A DNA stretch of 64,000 nucleotides from Brevibacillus massiliensis (GTDB taxonomy: Bacteria > Bacillota > Bacilli > Brevibacillales > Brevibacillaceae), in assembly GCF_000311785.1 (NCBI RefSeq), contig NZ_HE978540.1:117623-181622 (forward strand), given 5' to 3'. The notes under the pieces were generated by a model. That model saw only the letters and a program-made list of their open reading frames with translations. It ran no database searches and was not told the origin of the DNA. Shown here piece by piece: positions 16,798-26,260 of the stretch (position 1 is its first letter; each line of letters starts with the position of its first letter). A program made the position numbers and the translations under genes.

Positions 16798-17672
16798 AAA
16801 CCTCCCTTGCCTACACTTCGTTCACCAAAGATGCCGGATGGCTTGATCAGGAGCACGCCAATCAACACGAGAAACGCGAAGGCGTCCTTCATCCCCGAGC
16901 TGACATAGCCCGCTCCCAGCGATTCCACGATGCCAAGCAGGAAAGCCGCGGCCGTAGCCCCCAGCGGATTGCCCAGTCCGCCCAGAATCGCGGCGGAAAA
17001 ACCCTTGATGCCGAGCAGCACGCCGACGTCGTAGGAGGTGACGTTGAGCGGCGCAATCACGATGCCCGCGATGGCACCGGTAGCGCCGCTGATCGCAAAA
17101 GCAAGCATGCTCATTTTGGCCGGGCTAATGCCCATCAGGCGGGCGGCCATCGGATTGATTGAACAGGCATTGATCTTTTTGCCCAAAATCGTTTTTTCCA
17201 TCAAAAACCACAGCAAGAACAGAATGATGAGGACTGACAGGAGAATCCAGACGCTTTGCTGGGCGATATTGACGCCCGCAAACGAGATCGGCTCATTGCT
17301 GGTAATGGGTGCGAGGGCAAACGCATCCTTGCCCCAGGCAGTGCTGGCAATGCCGCGAATCAATGTGGATATGCCGATTGTCAAAATGATCAAACTAATT
17401 GGATTGCTATTTTTCACATAGGCAATGACGTATTTCTGCATCAGCACCCCGATCAGCGTGACAGCGGCGATAGCCAGGAGCGCGGCCTCGCCGTACGGAA
17501 TATTCATACCGATCAGTGCCACGGTCATCATGCCGCCAAGCATCAGGAACTCGCCCTGCGCCAGATTGATCACTTTGCTGACACTGTAAATCGTGATGAA
17601 TCCAACAGCTACGATGGCGTAAATCCCGCCGCTGACAAGGCCGTTTGCAACATATTGAAGCAATTCCGTCAT
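16794..17672 (-). CDS. livH: ABC transporter permease, LivH type
   Basis: A 292-residue permease with the family motif INLAQGEFLMLGGMM near the N-terminus and about eight hydrophobic segments, ending GIFGERSVGKGGL. The family start is the ATG at 17672 (MTELLQYVANGLVSGG), with GGGGG about 11 bases upstream; the upstream extension is not conserved-looking. It is the first gene of livHMGFK. The paaX terminator precedes it, so the transporter probably also has its own promoter in 17690-17750. Confidence 0.92.
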   Translation of the reverse strand: MTELLQYVANGLVSGGIYAIVAVGFITIYSVSKVINLAQGEFLMLGGMMTVALIGMNIPYGEAALLAIAAVTLIGVLMQKYVIAYVKNSNPISLIILTIGISTLIRGIASTAWGKDAFALAPITSNEPISFAGVNIAQQSVWILLSVLIILFLLWFLMEKTILGKKINACSINPMAARLMGISPAKMSMLAFAISGATGAIAGIVIAPLNVTSYDVGVLLGIKGFSAAILGGLGNPLGATAAAFLLGIVESLGAGYVSSGMKDAFAFLVLIGVLLIKPSGIFGERSVGKGGL

Positions 17673-17750
17673 ATCTGTGCTGTACCCCCTTATTTCGCAC
17701 ATTTTTATCCCATTTGAAACGCTTACAATATATTTTTTGGAAAACACTTA

Positions 17751-17787
17751 GAAAGAAAAGCCTTAGATGTACTAGGGCTTTTCTTTC
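17751..17787 (-). terminator. Terminator after paaX
   Basis: Sixteen-base arms (GAAAGAAAAGCCTTAG and CTAGGGCTTTTCTTTC, one G-T pair) around a five-base loop, located 12 bases past the paaX stop. On the minus strand the 3' arm ends CTTTTCTTTC and is followed by TAAGTGTTTTCC. Confidence 0.8.
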
Positions 17788-17798
17788 CTCGGCCTCCA

Positions 17799-18626
17799 CT
17801 ATTTTTGCGGCGCTGCCTCATAGACGGACTCGAAGAATCGAACTGCCCCTGGATTAAGCATGGAGTAGTAATTTTGAAACAACTGATCCGCTTCCTTGCC
17901 CAACCAGACCTCCGGCAGCAATTCCTGCGGCAGATCAGGGTCGATGAACAAAAATTTGCGGTACTGGTGAACCAACTTGGTTTTTTCCACAAAGCAGTAG
18001 CTGTCGGCTACCTCCTTGTTTTGGCGGAGGCAATCTGCCAGCGCCTCATACTGTGGACGATAGGCATCGATAAATTCCTTGTACTTCTCATTGATTTCAT
18101 CGATATTCCAGCACTTCTGCACCAGTTGCTTGGGATCGCTCCAGCCGAGATGCTCGGCCGTGAAAATCTCCACATGCTCCGTAATCTCGTATGCCTCGGT
18201 CAGTTCCTTGACACGGTCGGCGAGGTTGTTGGGACTGATCCAGGTACTGGTCGTCAGCATGCCAAATCCCATCCAGCCCAGGTCCTTGCGCAGTTGATCA
18301 CGCAATGCTCGGCGCTCCTCGGGTATATTGTAGCTGGCAATGCACCACTTCCCGTCCCAGACATCCGTCTCCACCTTGTAGATCCGTGCGGCCGCCTCCT
18401 CCAAGCGTTTCTTGCCCCGGCTGGACACGGAGTAATAGCTGCGGTTCCCTACTTTCCGCGATTCCAGCCAGCCTTGGCGGAGCATCCGGGAAATGGCCGC
18501 TCGAACTGCCGGTTCCGACAACCCGAACTCCCCCATCAATTTGGTCAGACTGCCGATCCAGATTTCACTTCCATAGTGGCGGACATATTCACCGTAAATG
18601 GTAAAAAGCATGGATTGTGGCTTCAC
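17799..18626 (-). CDS. paaX: Phenylacetic acid degradation regulator PaaX
   Basis: A 275-residue transcriptional repressor. An N-terminal winged helix (EFGLSEPAVRAAISRMLRQG, recognition helix near residue 38) is followed by the PaaX central and C-terminal domains, with characteristic WDGKWCIASYNIPEERRALR and LGWMGFGMLTTSTWISP. PaaX proteins are released from DNA by phenylacetyl-CoA. The start is a GTG with GGGGG nine bases upstream; an ATG lies five codons in. Its own promoter, at 18746-18774, carries the shared operator, so autoregulation is likely. Confidence 0.95.
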   Translation of the reverse strand: MKPQSMLFTIYGEYVRHYGSEIWIGSLTKLMGEFGLSEPAVRAAISRMLRQGWLESRKVGNRSYYSVSSRGKKRLEEAAARIYKVETDVWDGKWCIASYNIPEERRALRDQLRKDLGWMGFGMLTTSTWISPNNLADRVKELTEAYEITEHVEIFTAEHLGWSDPKQLVQKCWNIDEINEKYKEFIDAYRPQYEALADCLRQNKEVADSYCFVEKTKLVHQYRKFLFIDPDLPQELLPEVWLGKEADQLFQNYYSMLNPGAVRFFESVYEAAPQK

Positions 18627-18729
18627 GTATCACTACCCCCAGATCGATTCATACTATTGCTGTGAAATTGTACCATATTCTCTGCAAGCACGTGAATCGA
18701 CCCAGTGAATATGTCGATAAATTAATATT

Positions 18730-18774
18730 ACGTAATTGCAACGTTATTATATTAAAACGTTTCACGATAGTCAA
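18730..18774 (-). promoter_or_regulatory. paaX promoter with paa-regulon operator
   Basis: TTGACT and TATAAT are separated by exactly 17 bases on the minus strand, a near-consensus sigma-A promoter. The shared element ACGTTATTATAT (18741-18752) covers the -10 box, and AACGTT half-sites flank it on both sides. This arrangement is typical of a repressor site. Confidence 0.75.
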
Positions 18775-19211
18775 TTTTTTCTGTCACTTCTGTCGCATTT
18801 ATTTTTCGTGTGGACCTCTTCCTGCAATTGCTGGAATCTCTGCCTGACTTCCTGCTTGTTGAAAATCGCCTGCGTAAACGTGCCCAACCCAACCAGATTG
18901 CGGGTGGTTTCCGCTGTGACCTGGCAAACCACTCGTTTTTCCGTCACATCCGTGCACACGGCGCGAAAGGTGACCTCCTGGCCGACTACCGCCGGTCCGA
19001 CATGCTTGATATTGAGGGCAAAGCCAGAGCCTTCCTCATGCTCCTCCAGATAGGGCAAAATGACGTATCGCCCGGCCTTTTCCATGTAGTAGATCATGCT
19101 GACGGTGGACATCACCTGATGGACCACCTCACCGTCAAAGGCCGGGAACATTTCTTCCGTTACCGTGACCGTACACTCCGCTGTCGCACCTGGCTGCAGT
19201 CCGCTTTTCAA
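18771..19211 (-). CDS. Hotdog-fold acyl-CoA thioesterase (FlK-like)
   Basis: A 146-residue single hotdog domain resembling the fluoroacetyl-CoA thioesterase/FlK group: LQPGATAECTVTVTEEMFPA, VMSTVSMIYYMEKAGRYVI (catalytic region) and LNIKHVGPAVVGQEVTFRA. It lies at the 3' end of the long paa catabolic operon, directly after the PaaJ-type thiolase. It could rescue CoA from dead-end thioesters. The substrate is unknown. Confidence 0.75.
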   Translation of the reverse strand: MKSGLQPGATAECTVTVTEEMFPAFDGEVVHQVMSTVSMIYYMEKAGRYVILPYLEEHEEGSGFALNIKHVGPAVVGQEVTFRAVCTDVTEKRVVCQVTAETTRNLVGLGTFTQAIFNKQEVRQRFQQLQEEVHTKNKCDRSDRKN

Positions 19212-19232
19212 GGATTCCGCCTCCTTTTGGCC

Positions 19233-20432
19233 TTACATCCGCTCGATAATCGTGGCGATGCCCTGACCTACGCCGATGCACATGGCGGCCAGGCCGTAAC
19301 GGGCGTCGCGCCGCTCCATTTCATACAGCAGCGTGGTGAGAATGCGCGCCCCGCTGCATCCCAGAGGATGACCCAGCGCGATCGCTCCGCCGTTCACATT
19401 GACCAGCTCGGGATTTACCCCCAGCTCGCGCACGCTGGCTACCGCCTGTGCGGCAAACGCCTCGTTGAATTCAAACAGGTCGATCTGGTCGATCGTCAAG
19501 CCCGCCTGCTTCAGTACCTTGCGTGTAGCGGGAACCGGACCGATGCCCATGACGGAAGGATCGACTCCGGCGACAGCGGAAGCCACGATACGGGCGCGCG
19601 GCTTCAATCCCGCCGCTTCCGCCGCTTTCTGCTCCATGACCAACAGGGCGCAGGCCCCGTCATTAAGACCGCTGGAGTTGCCTGCTGTTACAGTGCCGTC
19701 TGCCTTGAATGCGGGCTTCAGCTTCTGCAGCTGCTCCATCGTCGTCTCCGGGCGTGGATGCTCATCGCGCTCAAACAGCGTGACTTCCCCTTTGCGTCCG
19801 CGAATCTCCACCGGAACAATCTCCGCTTCCCATTTTCCTTCGGCCAAAGCACGGGCATAGTTCTGCTGACTTCTCAGTGCAAATGCGTCCTGATCTTCCC
19901 GGCTGATCTGGTATTGTTCCGCCACATTTTCAGCCGTTTCGCCCAAGCTGATCGGCGGATACATTTCGACCATTTTATCGTTGACCAGCCGCCAGCCCAG
20001 CGTGGTGTCCACCAGCTGCTGATTGCCGCGCTGAAAAGCTGTGCCTGGCTTCATCATCACCAGCGGCGAGCGGGTCATGCTCTCGGTGCCGCCAGCGATA
20101 TACACCTGGCCGGCACCTGCCTTGATCGCGAGAGCCGTTTGGTTGACAGCCTCCAGCCCGGACCCGCACAGACGGTTTACCGTCACACCGGGAACATCGA
20201 CCGGCACCCCTGCCAAAAGAAGGGACATCCGGGCTACGTTGCGATTATCCTCTCCCGCCTGATTCGCGCAGCCAAAAATCACATCGTCGATACTCTTGGG
20301 ATCAATCGGGTTGCGTTCCAACAGTTTGCGAATCACCAGCGCTCCCAGGTCGTCCGGGCGCACATCCTTCAATCCGCCGCCATAGCGGCCGATTGGCGTC
20401 CGCAAGGCGTCTACAATAACAGGTGTATTCAT
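19233..20432 (-). CDS. paaJ: Thiolase, PaaJ-like (3-oxoadipyl-CoA thiolase)
   Basis: A ~399-residue thiolase with the acyl-accepting Cys in [17 protein letters not shown] (near residue 90), the His motif [17 protein letters not shown] and the second Cys in [10 protein letters not shown]. In the PAA pathway PaaJ cleaves both the dehydrosuberyl-CoA intermediate and 3-oxoadipyl-CoA. The ATG at 20432 follows GGAGGAG. A second thiolase gene is immediately upstream; which of the two does which cleavage cannot be read from the sequence. Confidence 0.88.
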   Translation of the reverse strand: MNTPVIVDALRTPIGRYGGGLKDVRPDDLGALVIRKLLERNPIDPKSIDDVIFGCANQAGEDNRNVARMSLLLAGVPVDVPGVTVNRLCGSGLEAVNQTALAIKAGAGQVYIAGGTESMTRSPLVMMKPGTAFQRGNQQLVDTTLGWRLVNDKMVEMYPPISLGETAENVAEQYQISREDQDAFALRSQQNYARALAEGKWEAEIVPVEIRGRKGEVTLFERDEHPRPETTMEQLQKLKPAFKADGTVTAGNSSGLNDGACALLVMEQKAAEAAGLKPRARIVASAVAGVDPSVMGIGPVPATRKVLKQAGLTIDQIDLFEFNEAFAAQAVASVRELGVNPELVNVNGGAIALGHPLGCSGARILTTLLYEMERRDARYGLAAMCIGVGQGIATIIERM

Positions 20433-20471
20433 CTCCGACTCCTCCATCGCGTACAGACTTCTCCCCTACCT

Positions 20472-21671
20472 CTACAGTGCCTCCACCAGCGTGGCCAGGC
20501 CCTGTCCGCCGCCGATGCACAAGGAGACGACTCCATAGCGCTGCTTGCGGCGGCGCAGTTCGTACAAAATCGTCCCCAGCAAACGTGCGCCGGAACATCC
20601 CAGCGGATGGCCCAGGGCAATCGCTCCTCCGTTCACATTGGTCTTCTCTGGAGGGAGCCCCAGCTCGCGCATGCAGGCAAGCGCCTGCGAGGCAAAGGCT
20701 TCGTTCAGCTCAAACAGGTCGATCTGGTCTATACTCATGTTGACCTCAGAAAGCAGCTTGCGAATGGCTGCAACCGGTCCGATGCCCATGATGCGCGGAT
20801 TCACGCCGGCACAAGCAAAATGAACAATGCGTCCAAGCGGTTCCAGACCGGACTCTTTCAGCTTCTCTTCGTTCATGAGCAGCACAGCGGCCGCACCATC
20901 ATTGATGCCGGACGAGTTGCCCGCCGTGACGCTGCCGTTTTTGCGGAAAGCCGGGCGCAGCTTGGCAAGCGACTCCAGACTCGTATCGCGGCGCGGGAAT
21001 TCGTCCGTGTCAAACAGCGTTTCTTCTCCCTTTTTGCCAACCAGGGTGACCGGGATGATTTCCTCGCGAAACCGGCCTTCGTCGATGGCGGCCAGGGCCC
21101 GCTGCTGGCTCTCCAGCGCAAACTGATCCTGATCCTCGCGGCTGATGCCGTATTGCTCGGCGACGTTTTCCGCCGTATCCCCCATGGTCAGATCGCCATA
21201 GAGCGAAACGGGCGCAGAGCGCGGTCCGCCGAACGATTCCATCAGCGTCTGTCCGCCGCGCTGGTACGGCTGCTCGAATTTTTCCATGATATACGGAGAG
21301 CGGGTCAGGTTTTCCACGCCGCCAGCCAGCATGACGCGGCTGTGTCCCGCCTGGATCGACTGCGCCGCCAGATTGATCGCTTCCAGTCCGGACGCGCACA
21401 CCCGGTTGACGGTCAGCCCCGGCACGGACTCCGGCAGTCCAGCCTTCAACAGCCCCACGCGGGCGATGTTGATGAAGGGGCCTGCCGAAATCACGTTGCC
21501 CATGATGACGCCATCCACCGCGTCACCGGTCTGGCCTGCCCGCTGCAATGCCCCGTTCAAGACGATAGCCGTCAGATCGTCGATGGGTGTGTGTTTCAGG
21601 CTGCCGCCCAGCTTGCCGATGGGCGTGCGAACCGCCGCTGCCACATACGCATCCGATTGTGTCCGCCTCAT
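20472..21671 (-). CDS. Thiolase family protein (acetyl-CoA acyltransferase)
   Basis: A ~399-residue thiolase with catalytic Cys in [16 protein letters not shown], the [16 protein letters not shown]is motif and C-terminal CIGGGQG. It shares the overall plan of the neighbouring PaaJ-like enzyme but is clearly diverged. The ATG overlaps the stop of the upstream dehydrogenase gene by four bases (ATGA), showing coupling. Two thiolases in one paa operon suggest division of the two C-C cleavage steps. Confidence 0.9.
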   Translation of the reverse strand: MRRTQSDAYVAAAVRTPIGKLGGSLKHTPIDDLTAIVLNGALQRAGQTGDAVDGVIMGNVISAGPFINIARVGLLKAGLPESVPGLTVNRVCASGLEAINLAAQSIQAGHSRVMLAGGVENLTRSPYIMEKFEQPYQRGGQTLMESFGGPRSAPVSLYGDLTMGDTAENVAEQYGISREDQDQFALESQQRALAAIDEGRFREEIIPVTLVGKKGEETLFDTDEFPRRDTSLESLAKLRPAFRKNGSVTAGNSSGINDGAAAVLLMNEEKLKESGLEPLGRIVHFACAGVNPRIMGIGPVAAIRKLLSEVNMSIDQIDLFELNEAFASQALACMRELGLPPEKTNVNGGAIALGHPLGCSGARLLGTILYELRRRKQRYGVVSLCIGGGQGLATLVEAL

Positions 21672-22423
21672 ACGCCACACCCCCCTTTTGCGTCATAGGT
21701 GTAAAAGCCCTGCCCGCTGCGCACACCGACTCGGTTGGCCAGCACCAGCTTGCGCAAAAGCGGCGCAGTCCGGTAGCGCTCCTCCGCCAGATCGCGCTGC
21801 AGTCCGCGAGTAATCGCATAGATTTCGTCCAATCCGATCCGGTCCGCCCACTCCAGTGGTCCGTATGGGTAGTTGGTTCCCTGTTTCATCGCGGTATCGA
21901 TGTCCCTGGGTGTCGCCGTCTTTTCCATCAGAGTGAAGGCGGCTTCATTGATAATCAGCGAGAGAATGCGCGGAAACACGAGGCCCACCTCGTCCTCCAC
22001 CCGTTCCGTCTCCTTGCCGAGCGATTGGAAAAACGATTCTGTCGCCCTGACGGCGGCTTCCTCCGTTTGCAGCGCGGGGGCGATTTCGATCAGTTCCCGT
22101 TCCGCCAGAGGCGCCAGAGTTCCAAATCCGCAGACTCGCCCGGGATGCTTTGTCCAGGAGGCTGTCTCCGTCGCGGTGATCGCCAGCGACGTGGTGACGA
22201 TCGGCACCGCTGGCACAAGCAGTTGATCCAGCTTTCGGATCAGCTCCTCTTTTGCCTGCAAATGGACGCTGTTCACTTCGATGGCGAGGGATACGGCCTC
22301 CGGCTGGACTGCCGCTTCCTCAAGCGAGAGCACCCGGTATCCGCGATCCGTGATCAACTGATGCAGCTCCCCATAAAGCGGACTGTCGCCCACCAGTAAA
22401 ACGGCCTTATTTGTTGTAGTCAT
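21668..22423 (-). CDS. 3-hydroxyacyl-CoA dehydrogenase C-terminal-domain protein
   Basis: A ~251-residue protein built like a 3-hydroxyacyl-CoA dehydrogenase but without a canonical GxGxxG nucleotide motif (its N-terminus reads KAVLLVGDSPLYGELHQLI). The C-terminal substrate domain is well preserved (PRILSLIINEAAFTLMEKTA, MKQGTNYPYGPLEWADRIGL, GQGFYTYD). It overlaps the end of paaH by 17 bases. It may be a partner or diverged paralogue of PaaH with weak or no NAD binding. I would not assign a reaction. Confidence 0.75.
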   Translation of the reverse strand: MTTTNKAVLLVGDSPLYGELHQLITDRGYRVLSLEEAAVQPEAVSLAIEVNSVHLQAKEELIRKLDQLLVPAVPIVTTSLAITATETASWTKHPGRVCGFGTLAPLAERELIEIAPALQTEEAAVRATESFFQSLGKETERVEDEVGLVFPRILSLIINEAAFTLMEKTATPRDIDTAMKQGTNYPYGPLEWADRIGLDEIYAITRGLQRDLAEERYRTAPLLRKLVLANRVGVRSGQGFYTYDAKGGCGV

Positions 22424-23270
22424 AGAAACCTTCCCCCGTCTTTCTGCCCAGGCTTCCGGCCTGTACCATCCGCTGCTGAATCCGGCTGGGCTTAAATCGT
22501 CCTTCGTGGAAGAAATCGGTATAGACCGATTGGGTGGTGGCAAAGTTGATGTCGATGCCGATCATGTCCTGAAGCTCAAACGGCCCCATCTTGAATCCGC
22601 CGGCCCGCTTCATGATCCGGTCGATCTTTTCCACATCGGCCAGGTTGTCGCCGAGGATGCGCAGTGCTTCGTTGTAGTATGGACGGGCGATGCGGTTGAC
22701 GATAAAGCCCGGCGAGTCCGTAACCAGCACCGGCACCTTGCCCAGCTCCTCCGCAAAGCGATAGGCTCGCTGGACGTTTTCCTCGCTGGATTTGGTTCCC
22801 CGGATCACCTCAACCAACGGCATGACCGGCGCGGGATTGAAAAAATGAAATCCGAGGATGCGCTCGGGATGGGGCAATCCCCCGGCAATTTCCGTGATGG
22901 AGATGGAGGAGGTGTTGGTCAGGAGCAGCGCGTCGCTGCGGCAAATCCGGGAAAGTCCGCCGAAAATGTTCTTTTTCAAATCAAGCCGCTCCGGCACCGC
23001 TTCAATCACAATGTCGCACACAGCCAGAAGCTCCATGTCGGAGACGAAGTCCACCAGTGCGAGCGTTTCCGCTTTCTGTCCGTCACTTATCCTGCCTTTC
23101 TCCACATCCTTGGACAGGGTTGCTTGCAGATAGGTGAGCGCCTTGTCCAATACAGCCTGATTGGTATCCAAGAGCTTTACCTTATGTCCTTTGCGGGCAC
23201 AGACCAGGGCGATCCCCGCCCCCATCGTACCCGCGCCAATTACACCAACCGTTTCTGTATGCATAGCCAC
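22407..23270 (-). CDS. paaH: 3-hydroxyacyl-CoA dehydrogenase PaaH
   Basis: A 287-residue NAD-dependent dehydrogenase. The Rossmann motif VGVIGAGTMGAGIALVCARK opens the protein. The catalytic His/Glu region is HPERILGFHFFNPAPVMPLV, and the C-terminal domain contains GFKMGPFELQDMIGIDINF. It oxidises 3-hydroxyadipyl-CoA in the phenylacetate pathway. The start is a GTG with GGAGG eight bases upstream; an ATG two codons on is possible. Confidence 0.9.
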   Translation of the reverse strand: MAMHTETVGVIGAGTMGAGIALVCARKGHKVKLLDTNQAVLDKALTYLQATLSKDVEKGRISDGQKAETLALVDFVSDMELLAVCDIVIEAVPERLDLKKNIFGGLSRICRSDALLLTNTSSISITEIAGGLPHPERILGFHFFNPAPVMPLVEVIRGTKSSEENVQRAYRFAEELGKVPVLVTDSPGFIVNRIARPYYNEALRILGDNLADVEKIDRIMKRAGGFKMGPFELQDMIGIDINFATTQSVYTDFFHEGRFKPSRIQQRMVQAGSLGRKTGEGFYDYNK

Positions 23271-23290
23271 TTGCCGAGCCTCCCTTTCAC

Positions 23291-24067
23291 CTAGCGGCCC
23301 TTGAACCGGGGAGCACGTTTCTCCATGAAAGCGGTAACCCCTTCCTTGTGATCCTCCGTGCTGCCCGCCGCCTCCTGCGCGTATGCTTCGTATTCCAGAG
23401 TCGCTTCCAGACCCATCTCTAGTCCCTTGTACATCGTGCGCTTGATCAACCCGATGGCCAGGGTAGGCAGCGCAGCCAGCTTGCGCGCGTATGCCAACGC
23501 TTCATCGTGGAACCGGTCTGCCGGGTACACCTGATTCACCAGACCGATGCGTAGCGCTTCCTCTGCAGAAACCTTTTCGCCGGTCATCGCCAGCTCCAGC
23601 GCCTTGCCGATCCCGACGATGCGCGGCAGGAAGTAGCAGCCGCCCGAATCAGGCATCAGCCCGATGTTGACAAACGCGTTGACAAACGACGCCTTGTCGG
23701 ACGCGAGCCGGATGTCGCAGGCAAGCGCCACGCTCATGCCCGCCCCCGCAGCCACGCCGTTGACTGCCGCGACGATGGGCTTCTCCGTTTTTTGGAACTG
23801 GAGAATCATCGGATTGTAGCGATTGCGCAGAAAGCCGCCGAAGTCCACATTGCCGCCCTGCACATCGCCGAGATCCTGTCCGGCATTAAACGCGCGGCCC
23901 GCTCCCGTAAACAGGATGCAGCGGACTTCGGGGTCCTTTTGCGCCTGCTTGAGCGCGTCCGTGATCTCCTTGTTCATCCGCTCTGTAAAGGCGTTAAACT
24001 TCTCCGGACGGTTCATCGTAACCACCGCTACGCCCTCTGACACCTCATAGAGAATCGTTTCGTACAT
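23291..24067 (-). CDS. paaG: Enoyl-CoA hydratase/isomerase, PaaG-like
   Basis: A 258-residue crotonase. It has the CoA-binding RAFNAGQDLGDVQGG segment, the oxyanion-hole region GVAAGAGMSVALACDIRLAS and the DSGGCYFLPRIVG segment, where Asp replaces the first catalytic Glu, as in PaaG isomerases that turn the ring epoxide into oxepin-CoA. It is preceded by PaaF-like and followed by PaaH. Confidence 0.85.
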   Translation of the reverse strand: MYETILYEVSEGVAVVTMNRPEKFNAFTERMNKEITDALKQAQKDPEVRCILFTGAGRAFNAGQDLGDVQGGNVDFGGFLRNRYNPMILQFQKTEKPIVAAVNGVAAGAGMSVALACDIRLASDKASFVNAFVNIGLMPDSGGCYFLPRIVGIGKALELAMTGEKVSAEEALRIGLVNQVYPADRFHDEALAYARKLAALPTLAIGLIKRTMYKGLEMGLEATLEYEAYAQEAAGSTEDHKEGVTAFMEKRAPRFKGR

Positions 24068-24076
24068 GACTGCCTC

Positions 24077-24850
24077 CTAGTTTCCCGTAAACCGGGGGTT
24101 ACGCTTTTCCAGGAAGGCCTGCATGCCTTCCTTCCGGTCTTCGCTTGCCAACAGCAGGTAGAAGCCGTTGCGTTCGTAATGCATGCCTTCCTGCAGCGGC
24201 AAATCCCCCGCCTTGTGGACGGACTTTTTGATCATCTGCACGGCAAGCGGCGGCTGCTGGGCGATCTGCTTCGCCAGCCTGAGCGCTTCCTTCAGGTAAG
24301 CCTCCACCGGTACGACCCGGTTGACCAGACCGTACTGCCATGCTTCCCTGGCGGAGATCGGCTCGCCTGTCAAAAGCATTTCCATCGCCTTGCGCTGGCC
24401 GACCGAGCGGGTCAGACGCTGCGTGCCGCCCGCACCCGGCATCACGCCCAGCTTGATCTCCGGCTGGCCGATCTGCGCTGTTTCCGATGCGATCACGATG
24501 TCGCAGCTCATCATCAGCTCACAGCCGCCGCCCAGCACAAACCCGCTGACCGCGCCGATAATCGGTTTGGAAATGAGCGAGATGCGATCCCAGACAGCGA
24601 ACTGATCCCGTTTCATGATTTCAATCGCGGATGCTTCGGCCATCTCGTTGATGTCAGCTCCGGCCGCAAACGCTTTCTCATTGCCGGTGATGACGATGAC
24701 GCGAATCGCCGGGTCGCGGTCCATTCGCTCAAGCTCCGCTGCCAACTCATCCACTAGCTGTAAATTCAACGCATTGAGAATCTTCGGTCGATTGAGCGTG
24801 ATCATGCCGACCGCTTCCTCTATGACAACCGTGATAAATTCATAGGACAC
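24077..24850 (-). CDS. paaF: Enoyl-CoA hydratase, PaaF-like
   Basis: A 257-residue crotonase with both hydratase acids expected: the AVSGFVLGGGCELMMSCDIV oxyanion segment carries Glu, and GQPEIKLGVMPGAGGTQRLT carries the second Glu. It matches the enzyme that hydrates 2,3-dehydroadipyl-CoA. It lies nine bases upstream of paaG. Confidence 0.85.
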   Translation of the reverse strand: MSYEFITVVIEEAVGMITLNRPKILNALNLQLVDELAAELERMDRDPAIRVIVITGNEKAFAAGADINEMAEASAIEIMKRDQFAVWDRISLISKPIIGAVSGFVLGGGCELMMSCDIVIASETAQIGQPEIKLGVMPGAGGTQRLTRSVGQRKAMEMLLTGEPISAREAWQYGLVNRVVPVEAYLKEALRLAKQIAQQPPLAVQMIKKSVHKAGDLPLQEGMHYERNGFYLLLASEDRKEGMQAFLEKRNPRFTGN

Positions 24851-24883
24851 GGGTTTTTCACACCTTTCACCAAGCAGCTCCGG

Positions 24884-26212
24884 TTAGATGGCTGCCTGGG
24901 GCTTGTTCCGGTTATCGACGATGCGGATCGCCTTGCCTTCGCTCCGCAGCAGGGAGTTGGGCGGCAGAATACGCAGCACGACGGATACGCCCAGCGAGTT
25001 CTTGATCATATGGCTGATCTCTTTGATCAGAGGCGAGAGGGCAACGCTTTCATTTCCGCTGATCTCGCTCGAGTACTCCTGCGTCAGCTCGCAATGAACC
25101 TCAAAACGGTCAAGCGCCCCATCCCGTTCAATCACGACCTGATAATGGGGAGCCAACTGCTTGAAGGTCAGCAGCACCGACTCGATTTCCGTCGGGAATA
25201 CGTTTACACCGCGAATAATCAGCATGTCATCCACCCGTCCTTTGATGCGGGACATGCGCATCCTGGTGCGACCGCACTTACAGGGCTCGGGATTGAGTGA
25301 AGCGATATCGCCTGTGCGGTAGCGAATCACCGGGAAGGCTTCCTTCGTCAACGACGTGAATACCAACTCCCCTTCCCGACCGTAAGGCAGCACTTCACCT
25401 GTCTGCGGATCAACGATTTCCGCATAGAAGTGGTCTTCCGCGATGTGCAGGCCATCCTGTGCTTCATGGCACTCGATCGACACACCCGGACCCATGACCT
25501 CGCTCAGTCCGTAGATATCGACTGCCTTGATGCCCAGCGCTTCCTCCAGTTGGACACGCATTTCTTCCGACCACGGTTCCGCACCGAAGATACCGTATTT
25601 GAGGCTGGTCTCGCGCGGATCCATCCCCATCTTTTTCATTTCCTCCACGATATTCAGCACGTAGGACGGTGTCGCTGCCAGACCGCGCGGCTGGAAGTCC
25701 TGGATCAGTGTGATTTGACGGGAGGTGTTGCCCCCCGATACGGGTACAGCGACTGCTCCCAGGCGCTCGATCCCCATGTGCAGACCAAGACCGCCGGTAA
25801 ACAGGCCGTAGCCATACGCGTTGTGGAAGATATCTCCTGGCTCCCCGCCAGCGCAGCAGATAGCGCGGGCGACGATTTCTGCCCAGTTCTCCAGGTCCTT
25901 TTTGGTGTAGCCTACGACTGTCGGCTTACCTTTTGTTCCCGACGAACCGTGTATACGGGCCACATCTTTCATATCAACAGCAAACAGCTTGAACGGATAA
26001 TTTTCCCGCAAATGCGTCTTTTTCATAAACGGCAGTTTTTGAATATCCTCAATCGACTGAATATCCTCGGGTTTCACGCCAGCGGCATCAAACGCTTGGG
26101 TATGGAACGGAACCCGCTCATACGCGCGCTTCACTGTTTCCTTCAGACGTTGCAGTTGAACTTCCGTCATTTTCTCCCTTGAGAGTGTTTCCATTTCCAC
26201 ATTAAAGATCAT
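24884..26212 (-). CDS. paaK: Phenylacetate-CoA ligase PaaK
   Basis: A 442-residue AMP-forming ligase that activates phenylacetate with CoA, the entry step of the pathway. The phosphate loop is HGSSGTKGKPTVVGYTKKD (near residue 93). Other landmarks are YGLFTGGLGLHMGIERLGA, YGLSEVMGPGVSIEC and the C-terminal hinge/lid region GRVDDMLIIRGVNVFPTEIE. The start follows GAGGGG. It sits in the middle of the catabolic operon. Confidence 0.95.
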   Translation of the reverse strand: MIFNVEMETLSREKMTEVQLQRLKETVKRAYERVPFHTQAFDAAGVKPEDIQSIEDIQKLPFMKKTHLRENYPFKLFAVDMKDVARIHGSSGTKGKPTVVGYTKKDLENWAEIVARAICCAGGEPGDIFHNAYGYGLFTGGLGLHMGIERLGAVAVPVSGGNTSRQITLIQDFQPRGLAATPSYVLNIVEEMKKMGMDPRETSLKYGIFGAEPWSEEMRVQLEEALGIKAVDIYGLSEVMGPGVSIECHEAQDGLHIAEDHFYAEIVDPQTGEVLPYGREGELVFTSLTKEAFPVIRYRTGDIASLNPEPCKCGRTRMRMSRIKGRVDDMLIIRGVNVFPTEIESVLLTFKQLAPHYQVVIERDGALDRFEVHCELTQEYSSEISGNESVALSPLIKEISHMIKNSLGVSVVLRILPPNSLLRSEGKAIRIVDNRNKPQAAI

Positions 26213-26260
26213 GCGTTTCCCCTCATTCCGTTTCGTTCTCGTCTGCCTGTCTCGATGCTT

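Noticed and set aside
17715..17727. cre-like sequence TGAAACGCTTACA before livH
   Set aside because: It is one base shorter than a CcpA cre site and would break the required spacing. Possible but not supported.
18810..21698. A 962-codon open frame on the plus strand
   Set aside because: It is antisense to both thiolase genes and the FlK-like gene, which have complete family motifs on the minus strand. Its composition is that of a GC-rich shadow frame and it has no ribosome site.
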